In this document: one piece after another, positions 1 through 5,031 of the stretch
How the letters are laid out: each line of letters starts with the position of its first letter
Numbering within the stretch: position 1 is the stretch's first letter
Notes under the pieces: generated by a model
Database searches by the model: none
What the model was told of the DNA's origin: nothing
What the model saw: only the letters and a program-made list of their open reading frames with translations
From: an uncultured Clostridia bacterium
Lineage (GTDB): Bacteria > Bacillota > Clostridia > Oscillospirales > Acutalibacteraceae
Length of the DNA stretch: 5,302 nucleotides
Direction of reading: 5' to 3'
Assembly (NCBI GenBank): GCA_947302895.1
Contig: CAMYWU010000114.1
Location: 1-5,302 of the forward strand
Program-made: the position numbers and the translations under genes

Positions 1-346
1 AATCACGAACTCCGTCTATCGCTCTAATTGTTCGGAGCATAACGGGAGCACCGATATATTTAAGAAAATGCTCTTTTCTCGTAAGCTCTCTTTCAACTCC
101 CGGGGAAGCAACCTCGAGCATATAGCTCTGAGCTATCGGGTCTGCTTCATCAAGTGGGGAAGAAATTGCATGGGTTAAATCAACACAATCATCAATGCTG
201 ACTCCGCCCTCTTTATCTATGAATATTCTGAGATACCATTCGCTTCCCTCCTTTGCAAAGCGAACATCCCAGATTTCAAGCCCGAGCTCCTTTGCATAGG
301 GGGTAATGATTTCCTCAACCTTTTTAACGGTATTCGGTTTTGCCAT
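1..346 (-). CDS. rimP: Ribosome maturation factor RimP, N-terminal part (cut by window edge)
   Basis: RimP is a cytoplasmic factor that binds the 30S subunit and helps its late maturation. Reading the minus strand from ATG at 346-344 gives 115 codons open to the window edge; the family is usually about 150 residues, so roughly the last quarter is missing. The protein begins MAKPNTVKKVEEII. It carries the family's hallmark YMLEVASPGVERELT at about residues 75-89 (the LEVxSPGxxR signature of the N-terminal domain), preceded by an IDKEGGVSIDDC-type strand and turn at 43-54. The start is supported by AGGTGA (complement of 351-356) about 5 nt upstream. It is divergent from rpe and has its own consensus promoter and a leader of about 185 nt. 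In Firmicutes nusA normally follows rimP, but that lies outside this window. Identity is near certain from the motif; the C-terminal SH3-like domain is not visible. Confidence 0.95.
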   Translation of the reverse strand, partial: MAKPNTVKKVEEIITPYAKELGLEIWDVRFAKEGSEWYLRIFIDKEGGVSIDDCVDLTHAISSPLDEADPIAQSYMLEVASPGVERELTRKEHFLKYIGAPVMLRTIRAIDGVRD

Positions 347-368
347 ACAATCACCTGCTTTTCAGTTT

Positions 369-477
369 GGATGGTGGAGGGTGGAGAGTAAAGTTTCGGG
401 TCGCTTCGCTCCGATTATAATTGTTTGAGCGCAGCGAGTAACCACAACTCCACACTCCACACTCCACTCTTCACTCT
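369..477. repeat. Repeat element copy 1: palindromic core flanked by inverted 7-nt repeats
   Basis: The core at 399-443 begins GGTCGCTTCGCTCCGATTAT and ends GAGCGCAGCGAGTAACC. Its arms TCGCTTCGCTC (401-411) and GAGCGCAGCGA (427-437) pair at 10 of 11 positions. On the left, GTGGAG recurs at 374 and 381. On the right, its complement CTCCAC recurs at 448, 455 and 462. Both series have 7-nt spacing, so the whole element can fold into a long imperfect hairpin. The same core occurs twice after mgtE with different flanking heptads. There is no coding potential. It lies in the rimP leader, just upstream of the ribosome site. Confidence 0.8.
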
Positions 478-507
478 AATAAAAAGCGGCGGAGCGTTTG
501 CCCCACC
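478..507 (-). terminator. Intrinsic terminator or attenuator in the rimP leader
   Basis: Read on the minus strand, GGUGGGGC (507-500) pairs with GCUCCGCC (495-488) around an AAAC loop. That is eight pairs including one U-G and one G-U wobble. Two bases (GC) follow, then a U tract UUUUUAUU (485-478). It lies downstream of the predicted rimP start site and upstream of rimP, with no gene before it, so it would release an RNA of about 50 nt unless read through. The wobble pairs, the 2-nt gap before the U tract and the interrupted distal tract suggest a weak terminator that could depend on a factor such as NusA. The structure is visible in the sequence; the regulatory role is inference. Confidence 0.65.
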
Positions 508-537
508 TCACTTTGGTTTGTATTCTTACTAAAGCCT

Positions 538-565
538 ATTATATATAATAAAAATTATTTGTCAA
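538..565 (-). promoter_or_regulatory. Consensus sigma-A-type promoter of rimP (operon)
   Basis: On the minus strand TTGACA (complement of 560-565) is followed after 16 bp by TATAAT (complement of 538-543). Both hexamers match consensus exactly, and the spacer is nearly all A/T. The predicted transcription start is near 531, which gives rimP a leader of about 185 nt. Its -35 lies 17 bp from the -35 of the divergent rpe promoter, so the two share an A/T-rich region. A promoter this strong fits an operon of translation and transcription factors. The start site is inferred. Confidence 0.85.
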
Positions 566-582
566 GAATTTTTTTCATTTTC

Positions 583-611
583 TTGATTTGCGCAGTATTA
601 AATAGTATAAT
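583..611 (+). promoter_or_regulatory. Sigma-A-type promoter of rpe
   Basis: TTGATT (583-588), a 17-bp spacer, then a perfect TATAAT (606-611), with a T-rich stretch just upstream. Transcription would start near 618, leaving a short leader of about 30 nt before rpe. It probably also drives the gene after rpe, since those two are 6 nt apart. The rimP promoter faces away on the other strand. Confidence 0.8.
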
Positions 612-647
612 AGCCATAATCAATTTTAATTTGGAGCAGTATGCAAA

Positions 648-1289
648 ATGAAAAATATGATATCCCCTTCAATACTCGCAAGCGACTATGCAAATCTTGA
701 AAGCGAGCTTAAAAGAATAAATCATTCGGATTTGATTCATATTGATGTTATGGACGGGCATTTTGTTCCAAACATAACAATCGGCGCTCCCGTTGTTAAG
801 GCGCTTAAAAGGGTTTGTGATATTCCCTTTGACGTTCATCTTATGATAAGCAATCCTATTGATTATGTTGAGGATTTTGCTGAGGCCGGAGCGGATATAA
901 TCTGTTTTCATACCGAAAGCAGCAGCGACACTGCGCAAACAATTGATAAGATTCTCTCCCTTGGGAAAAAGGCAGCACTTGCAGTTAAACCGAATACCGG
1001 AATTGATGAGGTTCTTCCCTTCCTCGACAAGCTTTCAATGGTTCTTGTTATGACGGTTGAGCCAGGTTTTGGCGGCCAGAGCTTTATGCATGAGGTTATG
1101 CCGAAAATCGAAAAAATCAGGGAAAAAAACAGGGATATTGATGTTGAGGTTGACGGCGGAATAAACGAAGAAACCGTTAAAATTGCGGCAAAAGCAGGAG
1201 CAAATGTTTTTGTTGCCGGCTCGGCTGTTTTCAAGGCAGAAACGCCTAATGAAATGATTGATAAACTCAGAACCAATGCGGATTTATAA
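648..1289 (+). CDS. rpe: Ribulose-phosphate 3-epimerase
   Basis: This enzyme interconverts D-ribulose 5-phosphate and D-xylulose 5-phosphate in the cytoplasmic pentose phosphate pathway. The 213-residue product matches the usual family length (about 215-225) and is a complete TIM barrel. The family's metal-binding and acid/base residues are present: H31 and D33 in LIHIDVMDGHFVPN, H64 in FDVHLMI, and D169 in EVDGG. The phosphate-binding parts are VEPGFGGQSF (about 137-146), DGGIN (about 169-173) and VAGSAVF (about 189-195). GGAG (633-636) lies 11 nt before ATG 648, which is somewhat long. ATG 641 is nearer but out of frame, and M4 would be further still. In many Firmicutes rpe follows rsgA; here it opens a transcription unit of its own and is followed 6 nt later by an unrelated membrane protein. 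No sign of damage. Confidence 0.97.
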   Translation: MKNMISPSILASDYANLESELKRINHSDLIHIDVMDGHFVPNITIGAPVVKALKRVCDIPFDVHLMISNPIDYVEDFAEAGADIICFHTESSSDTAQTIDKILSLGKKAALAVKPNTGIDEVLPFLDKLSMVLVMTVEPGFGGQSFMHEVMPKIEKIREKNRDIDVEVDGGINEETVKIAAKAGANVFVAGSAVFKAETPNEMIDKLRTNADL

Positions 1290-1295
1290 ACTGAA

Positions 1296-2375
1296 ATGAA
1301 GAAAAGAAAACGATTTTATAACGATAAAAAGCGAAATCAGAAATGGACCGAAGAAGAAAAGGGCAGAAAAATAGATTTCGCAGATAAGTATATTGAGGGC
1401 GCCGGCTCTTCAAGCAAATACGATTCAAAGAAAAGCACGAGCGCCCAGAGCGTTGCCATAAAAAAATCCAAGAAGCAAAAGCGCATTAAAAGGCTTATTA
1501 TTGCCGTAATGTGTTTAGCGCTCATCGGAGTTGGCTATACGGGTATGGATATTTATATGACGCAAAAAGCAGGCGCATATAAAAACAGCATTTCAAAGCC
1601 GCAAGAAGAAGCGGTTATGCAGGATATAAGCCTGAGCTTTTCCGCATATAAAACAGACAGCATCAGCCTTGATTCCTCGGTTATGCTATCCTCAGTTATA
1701 AACGATACCGCCTCACTCGGCTTTACTTCGATTGCCTTTGATGCCAAGAGGAGCGACGGAACAATCGGCTATGCTTCAAAGCTTGCCGCTGTTGATACAT
1801 ACAGTGCGCTTTCCTCGCCTGCTTCAAAGCCCCAGGCTTCAATAAAGGCGCTGATTGCAAACGATTTGCTCCCCATCGCAATTGTTTCCTGCTATAAGGA
1901 CAATGTTGCACCGGGCTACATAACAGAGGCGGCAATAAAAACAAACGACGGCAAGCTGTATAAGGACGAGGAGTCAAACACCTATCTCAACCCCGACAGC
2001 GAGCTTGCATATCAGTATATTAAAGATATTATCAGCGAGCTTTCCTCAATGGGAATAAGCGTTTTCGTGCTCAGCGATACCTCTCTTCCCGAAGAGCTTT
2101 CCGAAAGCTATGCAGACGGCTTTGAGGCAATTTCAAAAAAGCTCTATGCCGATATCGGAGGAAATATAAAGCTGCTTGAAGCTGTTGATGTTTCTCTTAA
2201 GGGAATTGACGCTTCAACGGGCAAGCTCTCAAGCGCTGCTATAAAAGAGGAAATCAGCAAATTTGATAAAATTGATAAAAACAAAACCTATCTTATAACC
2301 TCATCAATTGAGAGCAAAATACTTATTGAACAGCTTGCAAAAAACAATATTACAAGCTATATTATAACGCAATAG
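1296..2375 (+). CDS. Membrane-anchored protein with a degenerate DUF4015-like glycosyl-hydrolase fold domain
   Basis: A 359-residue protein of unproven function. Residues 1-65 are very basic (MKKRKRF, KKSKKQKRIKR) and probably cytoplasmic. One hydrophobic segment at about 66-88 (LIIAVMCLALIGVG) follows, then an extracytoplasmic domain from about 90 to the end. Residues about 138-265 follow the order of the DUF4015 (PF13200) putative glycosyl hydrolase domain: LGFTSIAFDAKRSDGTIGY, then LIANDLLPIAIVSCYKDN, then a segment with DGKLYKD and YLNPDSELAYQYIKDI. The position where that family normally has an acidic FDYxRFP-type motif reads VFVLSDTSLPE, so catalysis is doubtful. Starting 6 nt after rpe with no clear ribosome site, it is probably translated by coupling. 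No other in-frame ATG precedes the membrane segment. A surface or cell-wall-related role, possibly binding rather than hydrolysis, is inference from fold and topology. Confidence 0.8.
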   Translation: MKKRKRFYNDKKRNQKWTEEEKGRKIDFADKYIEGAGSSSKYDSKKSTSAQSVAIKKSKKQKRIKRLIIAVMCLALIGVGYTGMDIYMTQKAGAYKNSISKPQEEAVMQDISLSFSAYKTDSISLDSSVMLSSVINDTASLGFTSIAFDAKRSDGTIGYASKLAAVDTYSALSSPASKPQASIKALIANDLLPIAIVSCYKDNVAPGYITEAAIKTNDGKLYKDEESNTYLNPDSELAYQYIKDIISELSSMGISVFVLSDTSLPEELSESYADGFEAISKKLYADIGGNIKLLEAVDVSLKGIDASTGKLSSAAIKEEISKFDKIDKNKTYLITSSIESKILIEQLAKNNITSYIITQ

Positions 2376-2400
2376 AATTTGGGATACCGCAAGCATTCCC

Positions 2401-2420
2401 CCTTCCCCTCGAGGGGAAGG
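2401..2420. repeat. Perfect 20-bp palindrome before mgtE
   Basis: CCTTCCCCTCGAGGGGAAGG is an exact palindrome. As RNA it gives an 8-bp stem with a UCGA loop. No U tract follows on either strand, so it is not a standard intrinsic terminator. It sits 25 nt after the preceding gene and 35 nt before the mgtE start. It could be a protein-binding site, a 3'-end stabilising hairpin, or a dispersed palindromic repeat. Confidence 0.75.
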
Positions 2421-2430
2421 CTAATATAAT
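2403..2430 (+). promoter_or_regulatory. Possible mgtE promoter with poor -35
   Basis: A perfect TATAAT lies at 2425-2430, about 25 nt before the mgtE start. The matching -35 position (about 2403-2408, TTCCCC) is a poor fit and falls inside the palindrome. It may be a weak or activator-dependent promoter. The alternative is read-through from rpe, since no strong terminator separates the genes. Confidence 0.3.
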
Positions 2431-2440
2431 AATTTGATTT

Positions 2441-2450
2441 AAAGGGGTGA
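2441..2450 (+). promoter_or_regulatory. Ribosome binding site that sets the mgtE start
   Basis: AAAGGGGTGA is a strong Shine-Dalgarno site. The GTG at 2447-2449 overlaps this site and cannot be the start. The in-frame GTG at 2456 lies 8 nt after GGGG, an ideal spacing. ATG 2462 is 14 nt away, possible but less likely. Confidence 0.75.
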
Positions 2451-2455
2451 TATTC

Positions 2456-3844
2456 GTGGAAATGGAAGAAATGCTTGAAGAACTCGTTGAAACGATAAAG
2501 GAACACTATGAAAAGCGAGAATTCAGTCAGATAAAAACTATTCTCAGCGAGCTTAATCCTGCGGATATCGCTGTTTTGCTCGAGGAATTTCCCGAAAACC
2601 AGAGCCTTCTGCTTTTCAGACTTCTTCCAAAAGAGGAAGCGGCAGATACCTTCGTTGAGCTTGAGCCCGACACACAGGAAGCTCTCATCCACGGTATTAC
2701 GGATAGCGAGCTTCGTGAGGTGCTTGATGAGCTCTACCTCGACGATACTGTTGACGTTATCGAGGAAATGCCCGCAACGCTTGTTAAGCGTATTTTGAGA
2801 AACACCGACCCTGAAACAAGAAAATCAATTAACGCCCTTCTGAAATATCCCGATGATTCAGCGGGCTCAATTATGACCCCCGAATTTGTTGACCTCAAAA
2901 AGGATATGACGGTTGAGGATGCTTTTAAGCGAATCAGAAGAACGGGTGTTGATAAGGAAACAATTTATACCTGCTATGTAACCGACGCTCAGCGCCACCT
3001 TTTAGGCGTTACAACTGTTAAAGAGCTTCTGCTCCACGACTACGACGACCTGATTGAAGAGTTCATGGAAACAAACGTTATCCATGTTAACACTCTCGAC
3101 GACCAGGAGGTTGCAGCTCAACAGCTCAGCAAGTATAACTTCCTTGCCCTTCCCGTTGTTGATATGGAAGAACGTCTTGTTGGTATCATCACCATCGACG
3201 ACGCTATCGACGTCATCGAGGAAGAGAACACCGAGGATATCCAGAAGATGAACGCTATGCTCCCAACGGAGAAAACTTATCTTAAAACCTCGGTTTTTGA
3301 AACCTGGAAAAGCCGTTTTCCATGGCTGCTTTTGCTCATGGTTTCGGCAACCTTCACGGGCTCGATTATAACCGCCTTTGAGGATAAGCTTGCAGCGCTT
3401 ACAATTCTGACTGCATTTATCCCGATGCTTATGGATACGGGCGGTAACTCGGGCGGTCAGGCAAGCGTTACGGTTATTCGTGCGATGAGCCTCGGCGAGG
3501 TTAATTTCAAGGATTATTTCCGTGTTATCTGGAAGGAAATCAGAGTTGGTATTGTTTGCGGACTGACTCTTGCAGCGGTTAATTTCCTTAAAATCTGGTT
3601 CATTGATAAACTCGCTTTTCAAAACGACGAAATAACGCTCATAATCGACCTTGCAATCTGCTTAACCCTTGTTGTTGAGATTGTTTTTGCAAAGTTTATC
3701 GGATGTTCGCTGCCCATGCTTGCAAAGAAGCTCGGTTTCGACCCCGCAGTTATGAGCTCGCCGTTTATCACAACAATAGTTGATGCGGTTTCGCTCCTTG
3801 TTTTCTTCGGAATTTCAAGCGCAGTTATACCGCAATTAAGATAG
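2456..3844 (+). CDS. mgtE: Magnesium transporter/channel MgtE
   Basis: MgtE is a homodimeric membrane channel for Mg2+ (some members also pass Co2+), gated by Mg2+ bound to its cytosolic part. From GTG 2456 the product has 462 residues, close to the usual 450-460. The parts, in order: an acidic helical N domain (about 5-130); a CBS pair (about 139-197, opening MTPEFVDL, and about 202-259, with LALPVVD and LVGIITIDDAIDVIEE); a linking helix; then five membrane segments from about residue 288. The hallmark MLMDTGGNSGGQAS is at about 325-337. D429 (FDPAVMSSPF) and D443 (TTIVD) are 14 residues apart, as are the pore-region D418 and D432 of the Thermus protein. It is preceded by a palindrome and followed by a hairpin over its own stop codon, a repeat array, then a terminator. 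The 80-nt upstream gap is too short for an M-box Mg2+ riboswitch, and none is seen. Confidence 0.97.
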   Translation: MEMEEMLEELVETIKEHYEKREFSQIKTILSELNPADIAVLLEEFPENQSLLLFRLLPKEEAADTFVELEPDTQEALIHGITDSELREVLDELYLDDTVDVIEEMPATLVKRILRNTDPETRKSINALLKYPDDSAGSIMTPEFVDLKKDMTVEDAFKRIRRTGVDKETIYTCYVTDAQRHLLGVTTVKELLLHDYDDLIEEFMETNVIHVNTLDDQEVAAQQLSKYNFLALPVVDMEERLVGIITIDDAIDVIEEENTEDIQKMNAMLPTEKTYLKTSVFETWKSRFPWLLLLMVSATFTGSIITAFEDKLAALTILTAFIPMLMDTGGNSGGQASVTVIRAMSLGEVNFKDYFRVIWKEIRVGIVCGLTLAAVNFLKIWFIDKLAFQNDEITLIIDLAICLTLVVEIVFAKFIGCSLPMLAKKLGFDPAVMSSPFITTIVDAVSLLVFFGISSAVIPQLR

Positions 3845-3858
3845 CATGGCTATCTTAA
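3836..3858 (+). other. Perfect hairpin spanning the mgtE stop codon
   Basis: TTAAGATAGC (3836-3845) and GCTATCTTAA (3849-3858) are exact inverted repeats, 10 bp each, around a 3-nt ATG loop. The TAG stop (3842-3844) is inside the left arm. GC-rich repeat DNA follows directly instead of a U tract. It may be the remains of a terminator cut off by insertion, a 3'-end stabilising stem, or a protein site. Confidence 0.7.
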
Positions 3859-3895
3859 CCGTCACGCGCCACGCGCCACGCGTTGCAAGTCGTCT

Positions 3896-3942
3896 GGTCG
3901 CTTCGCTCCGATTATTTTATTGTCCGAGCGCAGCGAGAAACC
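3896..3942. repeat. Palindromic core, copy 2
   Basis: This 47-bp core has arms TCGCTTCGCTC (3898-3908) and GAGCGCAGCGA (3926-3936) with one mismatch, bounded by GG and AAACC. It differs from copy 1 (399-443) mainly in the loop, including a 2-nt length difference. Confidence 0.85.
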
Positions 3943-3985
3943 AAGAACGCGCCACGCGAAACGCGCCATGCGTTGCAAGTCGTCT

Positions 3986-4032
3986 GGTCGCTTCGCTCCG
4001 ATTATTTTATTGTCCGAGCGCAGCGAGAAACC
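3986..4032. repeat. Palindromic core, copy 3
   Basis: Identical in all 47 bases to copy 2, exactly 90 bp downstream. The arms are at 3988-3998 and 4016-4026. Confidence 0.85.
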
Positions 4033-4074
4033 AAGAACGCGCCACGCGAAACGCGAAACGCGAAACTTAATTTA

Positions 4075-4108
4075 CAAGCGCCATCATCAATGGTGCTTGT
4101 TTTTATTT
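4075..4108 (+). terminator. Intrinsic terminator of mgtE
   Basis: CAAGCGCCAT (4075-4084) pairs with ATGGTGCTTG (4090-4099) through 10 bp with one G-U wobble, around a CATCA loop, followed by TTTTTATTT (4100-4108). It is a textbook plus-strand terminator with no U tract on the other strand. It lies 230 nt after the mgtE stop, separated from it by the repeat array. Confidence 0.88.
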
Positions 4109-4168
4109 ACATAATCGTTACATTGTTTACATAAAAATAACATAAAACTCTTGCATAATGCTTCATAA
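4107..4168. repeat. Short TTACAT/CATAA direct repeats upstream of the ftsE promoter
   Basis: TTACAT occurs at 4107, 4118 and 4127. CATAA occurs at 4110, 4130, 4141, 4154 and 4164, with CATTG at 4121, so a CAT motif recurs every 9-13 bp up to and through the ftsE promoter. This could be regulator sites on one face of the helix or simply biased AT-rich sequence. Confidence 0.35.
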
Positions 4169-4179
4169 AGTTATATTAT
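4151..4179 (+). promoter_or_regulatory. Sigma-A-type promoter of ftsEX
   Basis: TTGCAT (4151-4156), a 17-bp spacer, then TATTAT (4174-4179). Transcription would start near 4186, giving a leader of about 40 nt. The upstream DNA is AT-rich and the preceding terminator isolates it from mgtE. Confidence 0.65.
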
Positions 4180-4189
4180 TAATATAACT
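4169..4189. promoter_or_regulatory. Inverted repeat over the ftsE -10 (possible operator)
   Basis: AGTTATATT (4169-4177) and AATATAACT (4181-4189) are exact inverted repeats with a 3-nt ATT centre. They cover the predicted -10 and the start site. The position suits a repressor site; being nearly all A/T, it may also be chance. Confidence 0.45.
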
Positions 4190-4227
4190 ATGCAAATCAA
4201 AAACTTACCATATAAGGAGTAACGGCC

Positions 4228-5031
4228 GTGATTGAATTTAAGGATGTTACAAAAATATACGGCAGCAACGATAATGTTAATATCAAGATTGAAGACGGCG
4301 AATTCGTTTTCATCGTTGGTGCATCGGGTGCGGGCAAGAGCACCTTTTTAAAGCTGATTATGAATGAGGAGAAGCCCACCGACGGCGAGGTTGTTGTTAA
4401 CGGATATTCCTCGGCAACCCTCAAGAAAAGAAAGATTCCCTACTACCGCAGAACGATGGGTATTGTTTTCCAGGATTTCAGAATCATTCCGAAAATGAGC
4501 GTTTATGATAATGTTGCATTCGCAATGCGAGTTATCGGCGCTAAGGAAAAAGATATAAGAAAAAGAGTTCCCTATATCCTTCAGCTTGTTGGTCTTTCAA
4601 AGAAGGCACGTTCAATGCCAAACGAGCTTTCGGGCGGTGAGCAGCAGAGAGTTTCTCTTGCAAGAGCGCTTGTTAACAACCCCGACCTCATTATTGCCGA
4701 TGAGCCCACGGGAAATGTTGACCCCGAAATGAGCCACGAAATTGTTGACCTTCTTACAAAAATCAACAACAGCGGAACAACCGTTGTTATGGTAACCCAC
4801 GAGCATGAGCTTGTTCGCTCCTTCCAGAGAAGAGTTATTGTTATTCAGAACGGACGAGTTGTTTCCGACACACCCGACCCGACCTTTGCTCAGTTCAGAA
4901 CGGAAAAGCACGAAGAGGTTACCGATATGTTCTACTATGAGGAAGAGGTTAAGCAGGAGGATGTTGCCGAAGTATTTGACAACCTTGAAAACATAGTAAA
5001 CTCAGAGGAAGAAAACGGAGGTGAGCAGTAA
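4228..5031 (+). CDS. ftsE: Cell division ATP-binding protein FtsE
   Basis: FtsE is the cytoplasmic ATPase of the FtsEX complex, which in Firmicutes turns on cell-wall hydrolases (CwlO or PcsB type) during elongation or division. It starts at GTG 4228, with AAGGAG (4214-4219) 8 nt upstream. The ABC ATPase motifs are complete: Walker A GASGAGKST (31-39), Q-loop Q82 in VFQDFRIIP (a typical FtsE stretch), signature LSGGE (134-138), Walker B LIIADE (154-159), D-loop with D165, and H191 in the switch. At 267 residues it is about 40 longer than the usual 220-230. The excess is an acidic C-terminal tail (from about 225, ending in NSEEENGGEQ). The stop codon shares its last base with the ftsX ATG, and the ftsX ribosome site lies inside the ftsE end, so translation is probably coupled. 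Confidence 0.96.
   Translation: MIEFKDVTKIYGSNDNVNIKIEDGEFVFIVGASGAGKSTFLKLIMNEEKPTDGEVVVNGYSSATLKKRKIPYYRRTMGIVFQDFRIIPKMSVYDNVAFAMRVIGAKEKDIRKRVPYILQLVGLSKKARSMPNELSGGEQQRVSLARALVNNPDLIIADEPTGNVDPEMSHEIVDLLTKINNSGTTVVMVTHEHELVRSFQRRVIVIQNGRVVSDTPDPTFAQFRTEKHEEVTDMFYYEEEVKQEDVAEVFDNLENIVNSEEENGGEQ

Larger units (their letters stand above)
3861..4066. repeat. Tandem array of two 90-bp units with ACGCG heptads and hairpin cores
   Basis: Units 3871-3960 and 3961-4050 are 89/90 identical (C at 3879, T at 3969). Each contains CGTTGCAAGTCGTCT, the palindromic core, and a run of ACGCGNN heptads. The heptads start at 3864, 3871 and 3878; at 3947, 3954, 3961 and 3968 (ATGCG); and at 4037, 4044, 4051 and 4058, all 7 nt apart within a run. 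The array lies between the mgtE stop and the terminator at 4075. Since 90 is a multiple of 3, short ORFs run through it with repeated peptides; they lack ribosome sites and are not genes. Confidence 0.9.

Noticed and set aside
641..647. ATG 641 as the rpe start.
   Set aside because: It is out of frame with rpe; the conserved ISPSILASD opening is in the frame of ATG 648.
908..1276. A 122-codon minus-strand ORF.
   Set aside because: Antisense to rpe; a frame shadow of a conserved gene.
2401..2440. Palindrome as an intrinsic terminator.
   Set aside because: The stem is strong, but no run of T follows on either strand.
2376..2455. M-box Mg2+ riboswitch before mgtE.
   Set aside because: The gap is too short (80 nt) and contains only one simple palindrome with no multi-helix aptamer.
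3002..3622. A 206-codon minus-strand ORF.
   Set aside because: It is entirely antisense to the conserved mgtE CBS and membrane regions, resembles no known protein, and has no visible promoter or ribosome site.
3861..4066. Possible CRISPR array.
   Set aside because: The units are directly adjacent and nearly identical along their full 90 bp; there are no unique spacers and no cas genes in view.
3846..4134. Three overlapping short plus-strand ORFs in the array with repeated peptides such as SLRSDYFIV and ASLRLFYCP.
   Set aside because: They exist because the 90-bp unit is a multiple of 3 and has few stops. No ribosome sites, no protein-like codon pattern, and they follow the DNA repeat exactly.
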